In this document: positions 9,220-18,712 of the stretch, in pieces
How the letters are laid out: each line of letters begins with the position of its first letter
Numbering within the stretch: position 1 is the stretch's first letter
Assembly (NCBI GenBank): GCA_947453945.1
Contig: CANGJB010000009.1
Coordinates: forward strand, 1 to 64,000
Source: Sphingomonadaceae bacterium
GTDB taxonomy: Bacteria; Pseudomonadota; Alphaproteobacteria; Sphingomonadales; Sphingomonadaceae
Direction of reading: 5' to 3'
DNA length: 64,000 nucleotides
Notes under the pieces: model-generated
What the model saw: only the letters and a program-made list of their open reading frames with translations
What the model was told of the DNA's origin: nothing
The model's database searches: none
Translations under genes and position numbers: made by a program

Positions 9220-10937
9220 TGGCGCGCGCGGGCCTCGCAGCACTGGCTGTACTCCTCGCCACCCCCGCCGCCTCGGAGTCAGCCTGGGCCGACACCCTTG
9301 TCGACAACGTGGCTGGCCAGACCATCGGCGCGGACGGCCACATCGAGCGCTTCAAGGCCATGGTGTTTGACGATGCCGGGGTGGTGAAAGCGCTGATTCA
9401 CGAAGGCGAGAAGACGCCGAAGAAGGGCTTCCAGTACCGTATCGACGGCAAGGGCCGGATCATGCTCCCCGGCCTGATCGACGCGCACGTCCACGTGATG
9501 GGAACCGGCTTTGCCGCGCTTACGCTTGACCTCTCGGAAACGAAAAGCCTTGGCGAAGCGCTGGCGAAGATCGCTGATTATGCCAAGGCGCACCCGGACC
9601 GCCCGTGGCTGATCGGCGGCGGCTGGAACCAGGAACGCTGGAAGCTCGGCCGTTTCCCGACCGCCACAGAGCTCGATTCGGTCGTGAGCGACCGCCCCGT
9701 GTGGCTCGACCGCGCGGATGGCCATGCCGGCTGGGCCAACAGTGCCGCGCTCAAGGCCGGCGCAGTCACCGCCGCCTCGCAGGCCCCTGCTGGCGGCGAG
9801 ATCATCCACCTCGCAGATGGCAGCCCCGCGGGGGTGCTGGTGGACAATGCCCGGCCCCTCGTCGAAACGCATGTCCCGCCGCCGACCCCGCGCGATTACG
9901 ATACCGCCTTCGCGCTCGCCCAACAGAATTTCTATCGCCGCGGCCTCACCGCTGTCGCGGACATGGGCGCGACCTTGGAAGACTGGCAGACCTTCCGCCG
10001 CGCCGGCGATGCCAACACGCTCTATGTGCGCATCATGGTCTATGGCGCCGGGATCGATAACACGATCCGCATCGGCGGCCCGGGCCCCACGCCGTGGCTC
10101 TATGCCGATCGGCTGAGGCTAAACGGCATCAAGCTTCTGCTCGATGGCGCGCTGGGCTCACGTGGGGCCTGGCTCAAGGCACCCTATCATGACCGGCCCG
10201 ATACACGCGGCCTGCCAAACTTCACGCAGACGCAGCTCAGCAACCTGATGAGCCGCGCGGCGATGGACCAGTACCAGATCGCCGTCCACGCCATCGGTGA
10301 TGAAGCAAACGCAGTGCTGCTGGGCGCAATGGAAGACCTTGCGCAGACCTACAAGGGCGACCGGCGCTGGCGGATCGAGCACGCGCAAGTGATCGATCCT
10401 GCCGACTGGCCGATTGCCGAACGGGTGGCGAAATCGGTGGGGCTGATCGCTTCGATGCAGCCTGTCCATCAGACCTCCGATCGCCTGATGGCCGAAGCGC
10501 GGCTCGGGCCGAACCGGCTTGCGGGCGCCTATGCCTGGGCCTCGGCCAAGGCGCACGGCGCTGTATTGGCATTCGGTTCTGACACGCCGGTTGAACTGCC
10601 CGATCCGTGGACCGGCTTTGCCGCCGCGATTAGCCGCGAGGACGAGAACGGCCAGCCGCCGCAAGGCTGGCAACCGCAGGAGCGCGTGAGCCGCGAGACC
10701 ACACTGGCCGGCTACACGTCCGGGGCGGCCTATGCCGGCTTTGCCGAAAAGCGCTTTGGCCGCCTCGCCCCGGGCCTGCGCGCCGATTTCATCTTCGTCG
10801 ATACCGATCCGATGGTCGCGGCGCCGGAGGCAATCCGCAAGACCAAGGTGCTCGAAACTTGGGTCGGCGGCGGCAAAGTGTGGGATGCGGAGAAGCCCGA
10901 AGGCGGTGCAGGCGCCGCGGTGCCAGTGAAGAAGTAG
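9216..10937 (+). CDS. YtcJ-like metal-dependent amidohydrolase, exported
   Basis: A 573-residue protein with a cleavable-looking N-terminal signal (LAALAVLLATPAASESAWA). It is an amidohydrolase of the YtcJ type, with metal ligands in DAHVHVMG, AVHAIGDEAN, IEHAQVID and FGSDTPVELPDPWTG. The substrate is unknown; family members hydrolyse amide or ester bonds. The start overlaps the stop of the dehydrogenase gene; ATG at 9216 or 9219 is possible. The signal peptide implies a periplasmic location. Confidence 0.88.
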   Translation: MMARAGLAALAVLLATPAASESAWADTLVDNVAGQTIGADGHIERFKAMVFDDAGVVKALIHEGEKTPKKGFQYRIDGKGRIMLPGLIDAHVHVMGTGFAALTLDLSETKSLGEALAKIADYAKAHPDRPWLIGGGWNQERWKLGRFPTATELDSVVSDRPVWLDRADGHAGWANSAALKAGAVTAASQAPAGGEIIHLADGSPAGVLVDNARPLVETHVPPPTPRDYDTAFALAQQNFYRRGLTAVADMGATLEDWQTFRRAGDANTLYVRIMVYGAGIDNTIRIGGPGPTPWLYADRLRLNGIKLLLDGALGSRGAWLKAPYHDRPDTRGLPNFTQTQLSNLMSRAAMDQYQIAVHAIGDEANAVLLGAMEDLAQTYKGDRRWRIEHAQVIDPADWPIAERVAKSVGLIASMQPVHQTSDRLMAEARLGPNRLAGAYAWASAKAHGAVLAFGSDTPVELPDPWTGFAAAISREDENGQPPQGWQPQERVSRETTLAGYTSGAAYAGFAEKRFGRLAPGLRADFIFVDTDPMVAAPEAIRKTKVLETWVGGGKVWDAEKPEGGAGAAVPVKK

Positions 10938-10948
10938 GGACCAAGGCG

Positions 10949-11887
10949 ATGACCGAACTGATCCTGCATCATTACCCGGAATCGCCCTTTTCGGAGAAGG
11001 TGCGGGCCATCCTTGGCGCCAAGGGGCTTGCGTGGCGCTCGCTGCAGGTCTCGATGGTCATGCCCCGCCCGGCAACCACCGCGCTCACGGGCGGCTATCG
11101 GCGCATTCCCGTGCTGCAGGTCGGTGCTGACGTTTACTGCGATACCGCGCTGCTTGCCGCCTACCTTGATGGCGCGGCTGGTCTTGGGGGCTCCGGCCCC
11201 ACCCTCTTTCCGGCAAGCAACCTGCTCGCTGCACAGACGCTGGCGCGTTGGGTCGATACTGAACTGTTCTGGGCTGCCGTCACCCTGCGCTTCCTGCCGG
11301 AGAACATGGGGAGCTTCTTCGCCGATCCCGCAGCCGCGCAGGCCTTCGCCGAGGACCGCGCCAATTTCGCAGCTGGCGCGCAAGTGCGCCGCCCCCCGGT
11401 CGATGAAGCGCAGGCCCGCTACGCCCGCTTCCTTGCCGAGATGGACACGCAGCTCGGCGATGGCCGCCCCTATCTGTTCGGTGCAGACTGGAGCATCGCC
11501 GATTTTGCAGTCTATCACATGCTATGGTTTATCCACGCCGGTGGCGGCATGGCTGACTGGCTGACCCGGACTTTGCAGGTGCGTGCCTGGATGGACCGCA
11601 TGCGCGCGTTCGGGCAGCACCCGGGTGAGGCCATCACCGCCGCGGACGCCCTCACCATCGCAAGCGAGGCCAATCCGCTGACCATTGAACAGATGAGCGA
11701 CATACCCGGCATCCTGCCCGGCACGACCGTCGATGTCGCCCCGGTCGACTACGGCGTGATGCCAAGCCGTGGCACCCTTCTGCGCTGCGACACCCAAACG
11801 ATCGTGATCCGCCGCGAACATGCTTTGACGGGCGCGGTCAACGTGCACTTCCCGCGGCATGGGTTTGGAGTGGCCGCAAGCGGGTGA
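10949..11887 (+). CDS. Glutathione S-transferase family protein
   Basis: A 312-residue protein whose first 80 residues have the thioredoxin-fold GST N-domain (ILHHYPESPFSEKVRAIL, then RRIPVLQVG and DTALLAAYL). An all-helical domain follows (RYARFLAEMDTQLGDGRPYLFG and SIADFAVYHMLWF). The last 60 or so residues extend beyond a usual GST. ATG at 10949 has AGGGA upstream and lies 11 bases after the amidohydrolase stop, so the three genes from 8299 probably form one transcript. Confidence 0.85.
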   Translation: MTELILHHYPESPFSEKVRAILGAKGLAWRSLQVSMVMPRPATTALTGGYRRIPVLQVGADVYCDTALLAAYLDGAAGLGGSGPTLFPASNLLAAQTLARWVDTELFWAAVTLRFLPENMGSFFADPAAAQAFAEDRANFAAGAQVRRPPVDEAQARYARFLAEMDTQLGDGRPYLFGADWSIADFAVYHMLWFIHAGGGMADWLTRTLQVRAWMDRMRAFGQHPGEAITAADALTIASEANPLTIEQMSDIPGILPGTTVDVAPVDYGVMPSRGTLLRCDTQTIVIRREHALTGAVNVHFPRHGFGVAASG

Positions 11888-11906
11888 TCCCGGCGCCCCA
11901 GCCTTT

Positions 11907-12692
11907 TCAGGCTCCGGCGGCTTCGGCCTTGGCCTTTTCCTCGGCGTCCTTCTTCTCGACAAAACGCATGACCACGAGCGTGCCTTCGAAGAGGATCATG
12001 AGCGGGATTGCCAGCATCAGCTGGCTCAGCACGTCCGGCGGAGTGATCACGGCGGCAAGCGCGGTGATGCCCACGATCACGTAGCGCCGCGCCGCCACCA
12101 GCTGCTCGCGGCTGACGATCCCGGCGCGGTTCAGCAGCATCAGCAGCACAGGCAGCAGGAAGCTGATGCCGAACGCGAAGATGAACTGCATGACAAGATT
12201 GAGATATTCCTCGATCCCGGGCAGCGCCTCAAGCTGCAAGCCGCCGCGATTGCCCTGAAAGCCGATGAACCAGCGGAACGCGGTCGGCATCACGATGAAG
12301 TAGGCGAGGCTCGCCCCCATCGAAAACAAGATCGGCGTGGCGATCAGGAACGGCAGGAACGCCTTCTTTTCCTTGGCATAGAGCCCCGGCGCGATGAACG
12401 ACCAGAGCTGGTTCGCGATCACCGGAAAACTGATGAGGAAGGCTGCGAAGAGCGAGACCTTGAGGTCCACGAAGAACGCTGAATAGAGCTTGGTGTAGAT
12501 CAGCTTGCCCTGTCCCGCCGGAAAGGCCTGGACCAGCGGCTGGACCAGAATCGCCAGGATCTGGTTGGCAAAATAGAAGCACGCCACGAAGGCGATGGCG
12601 ATGGCATAGACGCAGCGCAGCAGGCGCGTGCGCAGTTCCAGCAAGTGATCGAGCAGCGGGGCCTGTGTTTCGTCAATATCCCGGACCATCAT
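11907..12692 (-). CDS. tatC: Sec-independent protein translocase TatC
   Basis: A 261-residue polytopic membrane protein with six predicted helices. It has the N-terminal TatC signature DHLLELRTRLLRC and the conserved LWSFIAPGLYAKEKK after the second helix. TatC recognises twin-arginine signal peptides together with TatB. The C-terminal tail is charged (KKDAEEKAKAEAAGA). The start overlaps the tatB stop by four bases, the last step of a tatA-tatB-tatC operon on the minus strand. Confidence 0.96.
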   Translation of the reverse strand: MMVRDIDETQAPLLDHLLELRTRLLRCVYAIAIAFVACFYFANQILAILVQPLVQAFPAGQGKLIYTKLYSAFFVDLKVSLFAAFLISFPVIANQLWSFIAPGLYAKEKKAFLPFLIATPILFSMGASLAYFIVMPTAFRWFIGFQGNRGGLQLEALPGIEEYLNLVMQFIFAFGISFLLPVLLMLLNRAGIVSREQLVAARRYVIVGITALAAVITPPDVLSQLMLAIPLMILFEGTLVVMRFVEKKDAEEKAKAEAAGA

Positions 12693-13153
12693 GCCGCGCC
12701 CCCGGCAGGACCGCGCGCACGCGACGGACGCTCGGCAATCGGGAGCATTTCGCCGACAGGCTCGGTCGGTGCGACGGCAGCAATTTCGGGATCGACCGCC
12801 ACAGCCTCAGGCGCTGGCAGCGGCTGCATGAGCGCGGGCGCCTGCGGAGGGGGATCGTTCTGATCGGTTGCAGCTTCGGCCGTCTGTCCGGTGGCGGGAT
12901 CAGCCCCAATGTCCGGCTGGGGATGAGCGGCCATGATGGCCGCGTTCTGTTCCTTCCACTTGCGCTCCATCTCCTCCATTTCCGCCTCGCGGATCATGGT
13001 TTCGATGCCGGTACGAAAGTGGCCGGAAACGCGGCGAATCTTGCCGATCCAGCGCCCCGCCGTGCGCAGCGCGAGCGGCAGGTCCTTGGGACCGATGACA
13101 ATGATCGCCACGATCACGACGAGAAGGAGCTCGTCTGGCGCAATGCCGAACAT
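12689..13153 (-). CDS. tatB: Sec-independent protein translocase TatB
   Basis: A 154-residue protein with one N-terminal membrane helix (MFGIAPDELLLVVIVAIIVI), the hinge GPKDLPLALRT, an amphipathic helix, and then a long proline/alanine-rich acidic tail. The glutamate after the start-proximal helix and the length separate it from TatA. It forms the twin-arginine substrate receptor with TatC and is translationally coupled to it. Confidence 0.94.
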   Translation of the reverse strand: MFGIAPDELLLVVIVAIIVIGPKDLPLALRTAGRWIGKIRRVSGHFRTGIETMIREAEMEEMERKWKEQNAAIMAAHPQPDIGADPATGQTAEAATDQNDPPPQAPALMQPLPAPEAVAVDPEIAAVAPTEPVGEMLPIAERPSRARGPAGGAA

Positions 13154-13180
13154 CGTTGTTACCCTGAAACGCTGGCTGGA

Positions 13181-13429
13181 TCAGGCGTTGCTGCCGGGGC
13201 CGGTCTGCTCAGGCTGGACGGCAGCGGGGGCGGCGGGCGCCACCGGCTGCTGCTGGATCTGCGCGGGCGGCTGGACGAGCGGCGTCTCCGTGCCTTCGTT
13301 CATGCCCTGCTTGAAGCTTTTGATACCCTTGCCAAAATCGCCCATCATCTCGGAAATGCGGCCACGACCGAAGAGGATGAGGACGACCAGCGCCAGAATG
13401 ATCAGATGCGGAAGGGACAACGCGCCCAT
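13181..13429 (-). CDS. tatA: Sec-independent protein translocase TatA
   Basis: An 82-residue protein with one membrane helix ([20 protein letters not shown]), then the TatA amphipathic helix ([19 protein letters not shown]) and a proline/glutamine-rich tail. It forms the translocation pore. A good ribosome binding site (AGGAG) stands seven bases before the ATG at 13429. This is the first gene of the tatABC operon, 27 bases before tatB. Confidence 0.95.
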   Translation of the reverse strand: MGALSLPHLIILALVVLILFGRGRISEMMGDFGKGIKSFKQGMNEGTETPLVQPPAQIQQQPVAPAAPAAVQPEQTGPGSNA

Positions 13430-13501
13430 GGGAATTCTCCTTTATGCCCCTCTAGATAGGACATCTTGCGCCAAACCGCCAGCAAGCTTGCGCAAGATTC
13501 G

Positions 13502-14086
13502 TCAAGCCTCGTTCGGCCCATCCCGTTCCGTATCCGGCTCTTCTTCCGCCTCCAAGGCAAACACCGCCTCCACCGGATCGAGCAGCCCGGCAGCGCGCAG
13601 TTCCTCGATCCCCGGCAGATCGCGCCGCGATTCGAGGCCGAATTGCGCCAGAAACGCCGGCGTCGTCGCATAGATCGTGGGCCGCCCCGGCCCTTCGCGC
13701 CGCCCCGCCACGCGCACCCAGCCCGCTTCCATCAGCACATCGAGCGTGCCCTTGGCGGTCTGCACGCCGCGGATGGCCTCGATCTCAGCGCGGCTGACGG
13801 GTTCCTGATAGGCGATGATCGCCAGCGCCTCGGTCGCCGCGCGTGACAGACGGCGCACGTCCTCGCGCTCGCGCCGCAAGAGGTGCGCCAGATCGGGCGC
13901 GGTCTGGAAATGCCAGCGGTCCCCGCGCTTGACGAGTTCGATCCCGCGCCCAGCATAGTGCGCGGCAACGGCTTCGAGTGCGGCTTCCACTTCCGCCCCG
14001 CCGAGATGGCGCGAAAGCTCGTCCGCGCTCATCGGCGCCTCGGCCGCAAACAGGGCCGCCTCGACCGCGCGCTCGATCTCGTTCAT
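13502..14086 (-). CDS. scpB: Segregation and condensation protein ScpB
   Basis: A 194-residue protein of two winged-helix domains. Characteristic stretches are IERAVEAALFAAEAPMSADEL, LSRAATEALAIIAYQEPVSR, IEAIRGV and GRPTIYATTPAFLAQFGL. It forms the SMC-ScpA-ScpB condensin complex. The C-terminal 30 residues are acidic and variable. The start overlaps the scpA stop (ATGA), so the two subunits are coupled. Confidence 0.94.
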   Translation of the reverse strand: MNEIERAVEAALFAAEAPMSADELSRHLGGAEVEAALEAVAAHYAGRGIELVKRGDRWHFQTAPDLAHLLRREREDVRRLSRAATEALAIIAYQEPVSRAEIEAIRGVQTAKGTLDVLMEAGWVRVAGRREGPGRPTIYATTPAFLAQFGLESRRDLPGIEELRAAGLLDPVEAVFALEAEEEPDTERDGPNEA

Positions 14087-14916
14087 GCGCTCGCTCGCCT
14101 GAGCATCAGCGGCGCAAACGTAGCCTCCTGCGCGATCTCCACTTTGCCCTGCTTGGCGAGTTCCAGCGCGGCGACAAAGCTCGATGCCAGCGCCGAACGG
14201 GCAAGGCGCGGATCGGCGCCGGCCTCCAGCGGGGGGAGGAACAGCTTGAGCTCGGTCCAGTCGATCGCCGCGCCAATCAGCGCCTCGACCCGCACAATCG
14301 CGGATTCCAGCGTCATCACCGGCCGCGCACGGACCATGTGGACCACAGGCTGGCTGCGGTGGCGGATCGCACCATAGGCCTGCATCAGCGCGAAGAGATC
14401 GCAGGTCCAGCGCACCTGCCGGTCGGTCCTCAGCCCCTCAGGCGCACCGCGCACAAACACGTCGCGGCCCAGCCTGTCACGCGCCATCAGCCGGGCGCCC
14501 GCCTCACGCATCGCGCCAAGGCGCTGCAGCCGCAGCTGCAGGCGCATCGCCAGCTCTTCCGGGCTCGGCTGCACTTCGGGATCGCGCGGCAGCAGCAGCA
14601 GCGATTTGAGCCAGGCCAGCCACGCGGCCATCACGAGATAGTCCGCCGCCAGTTCCAGCCGCTGCGCGCCCGCGCGTTCCACGAACGCCAGATACTGGTC
14701 CACCAGCGCAAGGATGGAAATCTTGCGCAAGTCCACCTTCTGCCGCCGTGCCAGATCGAGCAGCAGGTGCAGCGGCCCTTCCCAGCCGTCGATGGCAAGT
14801 GTCAGAGTATCGAGTTCATCAGCCCGCGCTTCGGGCGGCACATCGAGCGCCGCTTCATCCCACGCCGCATCGTCGCTCAGCACAAGCTGCAGCGGAGCGG
14901 CGTCCTGGCCCGTCAC
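14083..14916 (-). CDS. scpA: Segregation and condensation protein ScpA
   Basis: A 277-residue kleisin. The N-terminal SMC-neck-binding part contains LAIDGWEGPLHLLLDLARRQ and KVDLRKISILALVDQYL; the C-terminal winged helix contains KQGKVEIAQEATFAPLML. GTG at 14916 overlaps the nagZ stop (GTGA) and fits the family N-terminus; the longer frame upstream lies inside nagZ in another frame. It bridges the SMC heads in chromosome condensation. Confidence 0.92.
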   Translation of the reverse strand: MTGQDAAPLQLVLSDDAAWDEAALDVPPEARADELDTLTLAIDGWEGPLHLLLDLARRQKVDLRKISILALVDQYLAFVERAGAQRLELAADYLVMAAWLAWLKSLLLLPRDPEVQPSPEELAMRLQLRLQRLGAMREAGARLMARDRLGRDVFVRGAPEGLRTDRQVRWTCDLFALMQAYGAIRHRSQPVVHMVRARPVMTLESAIVRVEALIGAAIDWTELKLFLPPLEAGADPRLARSALASSFVAALELAKQGKVEIAQEATFAPLMLRRASA

Positions 14917-15932
14917 GCCGCCAGTTCCAGCAGCCGGTCGCGGGTTGCAGTCCGCTCCGCCTGCCGCGCCAGATCGACCGGCGCGGTGAAATCGCTCGTG
15001 CCCGCCAGAGCCCGCTCCAGCCGCGCCGCGGTTTCGGCAGACATCGGGGCAAGCGCCTGCGTGATCCCCACCATATCGTCCATCTTCGCCCAGCAATTGA
15101 GCGCAAGATCGCACCCCGCCGCCTGCGCGCGCGCCGCGCGGGCCGGCACTGCGCCGCCTAGCGCCTGCATGTCGAGATCGTCGGTCAGCAGCAGACCGTC
15201 GAAGCCGATCCTGCCGCGGATCACATCGCCGATCACAGTGGACGACAGCGTCGCCGGGTTCGCATCGTCCCACGCGGTGTAGCGGACATGCGCAGTCATG
15301 CCGATCAGGCTATCACTGAGGCTGCGGAACGGCGCGAGATCGGTTTCAAGCTCCGCCGCGCTTGCGGTGACGGTGGGGAGTTCCTTGTGGCTGTCCGCCC
15401 CCGCGCGGCCGTGGCCCGGGATATGCTTGATCACGCCTGCAACGCCCGCGCGCGCCAGCCCTTCCAGCATGGCCCGGCCCAGCGCGGCCACGCGCAGCGG
15501 CTCCTGGCCCAGCGCGCGGTCGCCGATCACATCGTGCGCGCCTTCCTGCCGCACATCGAGCAGCGGGAGGCAATCGACGCTGATGCCCGCTTCGGCAAGA
15601 TCGAGCCCCAGCGCCTCGGCATGGGCACGAGCGGCTTCGATCGCGCTGATCGGGGCGGTTTCATAAAGCCGGTCGAACGCGGCGCCCGGCGGATAGGCGG
15701 CCCAGATCGGCGGCTTCATCCGAGCGACGCGCCCGCCTTCCTGATCGATGCAGATGAAGGTGCGCTCCCGCCCGTGCAGTGCACGCAGCTCATCGGTCAA
15801 TGCGCGCAGCTGGGCGCGGCTTTCCACGTTGCGGCCGAACAGGATGTAGCCCGCCGGATCGGCATCGCGAAAGAACGCGCGCTCTTCATCGCTGAGAGTG
15901 AGGCCCGAAAGCCCGAATATCGCCGGAACCAT
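14913..15932 (-). CDS. nagZ: Beta-N-acetylhexosaminidase NagZ (GH3)
   Basis: About 339 residues. It is a cytoplasmic glycoside hydrolase family 3 enzyme that removes GlcNAc from anhydromuropeptides in peptidoglycan recycling. Visible motifs are the sugar-binding IDQEGGRVARMKPP, the catalytic loop KHIPGHGRAGADSHKELP (Asp/His dyad), and LLTDDLDMQALGG carrying the nucleophile Asp. ATG at 15932 (MVPAIFGLSG) matches the family start; an ATG at 15950 adds six residues. It lies between the SPOR-protein gene and scpA. Confidence 0.92.
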   Translation of the reverse strand: MVPAIFGLSGLTLSDEERAFFRDADPAGYILFGRNVESRAQLRALTDELRALHGRERTFICIDQEGGRVARMKPPIWAAYPPGAAFDRLYETAPISAIEAARAHAEALGLDLAEAGISVDCLPLLDVRQEGAHDVIGDRALGQEPLRVAALGRAMLEGLARAGVAGVIKHIPGHGRAGADSHKELPTVTASAAELETDLAPFRSLSDSLIGMTAHVRYTAWDDANPATLSSTVIGDVIRGRIGFDGLLLTDDLDMQALGGAVPARAARAQAAGCDLALNCWAKMDDMVGITQALAPMSAETAARLERALAGTSDFTAPVDLARQAERTATRDRLLELAA

Positions 15933-16011
15933 GCAAGCGGGTTCGCCCAAATGCGGCGGACTGGCAAGGCTGGCGGCTGTGGATCGTGGGGAAAAAGCGC
16001 CGCCAGAGCGG

Positions 16012-16890
16012 TCAGCGCTTCACCTGGCACTTCAGCCCGCCGGCCTGCAGCTTGGCGCAGAGCGCGTTGGCTGCACCGAGATCGCCGGCCACGGCCTGAA
16101 GGCGGAACACGGTGGCCATGTCTGCCTTGCCTTCGACCACGCGGTGCGAAAGGCCCGCCAGCGGCGCGTGCGCGGCCGTGAGCTTGGCCCACGCGGATTC
16201 GGCAGACGCGCTGGTCGAGAACGCACCGACCTGGACGCCCACGCCCGAGCCGGGCGCGACAGGGGCCGGAGCCGGGGTAGCGGCCGAAGCGGAAGGCTTG
16301 GGCGCAGACGGCGCAGACGGCGCAGCTGGCGCGGCCGCCCCGCTGCCAGCCAGATTGGCGACCGGCTTTTCGCCTTCGCTCACCTTGAAGCTGGCGTCCC
16401 CGGTGCCCTCGAACGTCTTGCCGCCCGGATCCTTGGGCGCGACCTTGTAGGGTTCGGTGCTCGCCGCAATCAGGCTGCCGTCTGCTGCTGCAGGTGCTGC
16501 GCCCCGGTGCGAGAGCCAGTAAATCCCGCCAACCAGCGCCGCCAGCAGCAGCACTGCCAGCACGCCGAAGCCGATCATGCGGCTGTTGCCTTCGGCAGGT
16601 TCGTCGAAATCGACGTCGTCTGCGCTTTCCAGCCAGGGCAGCCGCTCTTCATCGCCCAGCGCGAGGCGGTCTGACGCGCCCTCGAGCGCGCTTCCTGCAG
16701 CTTCATGCGCCCCGGCTATAGCAGCGCCCGCACCGGCCTCGGCCTGCCCGCGAAGGTTTTCAAAACGCGCACGCGCTGCGTCCAGCCCTTCATCGGCGGC
16801 ATTCTGCGCGGCTTCACCCCAGTTCTCAGGGTTGACCGGCAGGCCGCCGTTGTGCTCGTCGCCGTTCCCATCCGCACCGCTGATAACCAT
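16012..16890 (-). CDS. SPOR-domain membrane protein
   Basis: A 292-residue protein. A soluble N-terminal segment is followed by one membrane helix at about residues 106-128 (GFGVLAVLLLAALVGGIYWL), a long Ala/Pro-rich periplasmic linker, and a C-terminal SPOR domain (VGVQVGAFSTSASAESAW to the end) that binds denuded septal peptidoglycan. This is the usual partner of the argS-nagZ-scpAB block in sphingomonads. ATG at 16890 is five bases after the argS stop. Confidence 0.85.
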   Translation of the reverse strand: MVISGADGNGDEHNGGLPVNPENWGEAAQNAADEGLDAARARFENLRGQAEAGAGAAIAGAHEAAGSALEGASDRLALGDEERLPWLESADDVDFDEPAEGNSRMIGFGVLAVLLLAALVGGIYWLSHRGAAPAAADGSLIAASTEPYKVAPKDPGGKTFEGTGDASFKVSEGEKPVANLAGSGAAAPAAPSAPSAPKPSASAATPAPAPVAPGSGVGVQVGAFSTSASAESAWAKLTAAHAPLAGLSHRVVEGKADMATVFRLQAVAGDLGAANALCAKLQAGGLKCQVKR

Positions 16891-16894
16891 CGTG

Positions 16895-18658
16895 TCAAAG
16901 CTCCTCGGCGGCCTCCACACCCAACAAGGCCAGTCCGTTCTTAACCACTTGCCCTATTTGTGAGGCAAGGAAAAGTCGTGCCGAAGTAAGTGGTGCATTC
17001 TGTCCCACAATGAAGCGCTTGTCCGGCCGGTCATTGCCGACATTCCAGTATGCGTGGAGGCCAGCGGCAAGATCATAAAGGAAAAACGCCACCCGGTGCG
17101 GCTCACGCGCGGCCGCCGCACTTTCGATCACGCGCGGGAACTGCGCCGCAAGCTTGACCAGCGCCAGCTCCTCCTCGCCCAGCAGCGCGACGTGTTCGCC
17201 CGAAGGGCCGAAGCCTTCCGCCGCCGCCTTGCGCAAGGTCGAGCAGATCCGCGCATGGGCATATTGCACATAAAACACCGGATTGTCCTTCGAGGCTTCG
17301 ACCACCTTGTCGAAATCGAAGTCCATCATCGCATCGGGCTTGCGGGCCAGCATGGTGAAGCGCACCACATCCTTGCCCACCATATCGACCACATCGGCGA
17401 GCGTGACGAAATTGCCCGCGCGCTTCGACATCTTGAACGGCTGGCCGCCCTTCATCAGCTGGACCATCTGGACGAGCTTGATCTCGAACGGCTTGGCGCT
17501 TCCCCCGTCCGCGCTGGTCAGCGCAGCGACCGCGGCCTTGATCCGCTTGACCGTGCCGGCATGGTCCGCGCCCCAGATATCGACAAGCGCGTCGGCGGTC
17601 TGGGCCTTCTGGAAGTGATAGGCGAGATCGGCGCCGAAATAAGTCCACGCGCCGTTCGATTTCTTTATCGGCCGGTCCTGATCATCCCCGAACTTCGTCG
17701 AGCGGAACAGCGGCAGGGCCACCGGCTCCCAGTCGTCGGGCAGTTTGCCCTTGGGCGCCTCAAGCTCGCCGTCATAGACCAGATCATGATCGCGCAGCCA
17801 CTTTTCGGCGGCATCGACCTTGCCGGAGGCCTGGAGTTCGGCTTCGGACGAAAACAGATCGTGGTGAATACCCAGCGTGGCGAGATCGCTGCGGATCATC
17901 TCCATCATCGCCGCCACCGCCCGGCCGCGGAACAGCACGAGCCAATCGGCTTCGGGCGCCTTGGCATAAGCATCGCCAAATTCAGCGGCAAGCGCCTGGC
18001 CCGCGGGCACGAGGTAGTCGCCCGGATAGAGGCCCTCGGGCACCGCGCCGACATCTTCGCCCAGTGCCTCACGGTAGCGCAAGTGCACCGAGCGAGCGAG
18101 CACATCGACCTGCGCGCCAGCATCGTTGACGTAGTATTCGCGTGTTACCCGGTGCCCGGCAAATTCGAGCAGACTGGCCAGCGCATCGCCCACCACCGCG
18201 CCGCGGCAATGGCCCATGTGCATCGGCCCGGTCGGGTTGGCGGAAACGTATTCCACGTTGACCATGGTGCCGCCGCCCACGGTAGAGCGGCCATAGTCCG
18301 CCGCCTTGGCCGCGATCAGGGCAAGTTCTGCCAACCACGCGCCATTGGCCAGCCGCAGATTGATGAAGCCCGGCCCGGCGATCTCGGCGGATGCAACCCG
18401 CGGTTCGCGCGACAGTTCTTCGACCAGCAGCGCGGCCAGCGCACGCGGGTTGGTACCGGCAGGCTTGGCCAGCACCATCGCCGCGTTGGTCGAGATATCG
18501 CCGTGGCTCGCCTCACGCGGGGGCTCGCAGGTCACGCCGCCGCGCGGCAGGCCGGTGGGCAGGTGCCCGGCAGCGACCAGCGCATCGAGCGCGCGGTCGA
18601 TCACCCCGGCAAAATCGGCGAAAACAGGAAGGGCGGCAGCGGAAACGGTTTCAGTCAT
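16895..18658 (-). CDS. argS: Arginyl-tRNA synthetase
   Basis: A 587-residue class I aminoacyl-tRNA synthetase. The HIGH-equivalent motif is in ANPTGPMHMGHCRG and the KMSKS-equivalent is KMSKRAGNFV. An N-terminal Arg-tRNA synthetase additional domain and a C-terminal helical anticodon-binding domain (HRVAFFLYDLAAGLHAYWN) are present. The ending LALLGVEAAEEL is near the family norm. A long frame on the opposite strand is an antisense shadow. Confidence 0.97.
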   Translation of the reverse strand: MTETVSAAALPVFADFAGVIDRALDALVAAGHLPTGLPRGGVTCEPPREASHGDISTNAAMVLAKPAGTNPRALAALLVEELSREPRVASAEIAGPGFINLRLANGAWLAELALIAAKAADYGRSTVGGGTMVNVEYVSANPTGPMHMGHCRGAVVGDALASLLEFAGHRVTREYYVNDAGAQVDVLARSVHLRYREALGEDVGAVPEGLYPGDYLVPAGQALAAEFGDAYAKAPEADWLVLFRGRAVAAMMEMIRSDLATLGIHHDLFSSEAELQASGKVDAAEKWLRDHDLVYDGELEAPKGKLPDDWEPVALPLFRSTKFGDDQDRPIKKSNGAWTYFGADLAYHFQKAQTADALVDIWGADHAGTVKRIKAAVAALTSADGGSAKPFEIKLVQMVQLMKGGQPFKMSKRAGNFVTLADVVDMVGKDVVRFTMLARKPDAMMDFDFDKVVEASKDNPVFYVQYAHARICSTLRKAAAEGFGPSGEHVALLGEEELALVKLAAQFPRVIESAAAAREPHRVAFFLYDLAAGLHAYWNVGNDRPDKRFIVGQNAPLTSARLFLASQIGQVVKNGLALLGVEAAEEL

Positions 18659-18712
18659 GCCCGCGCCGTTAGCCCAAGCGCGCGCAAGAGGGAATGCCTG
18701 GCGGCGTGCCGC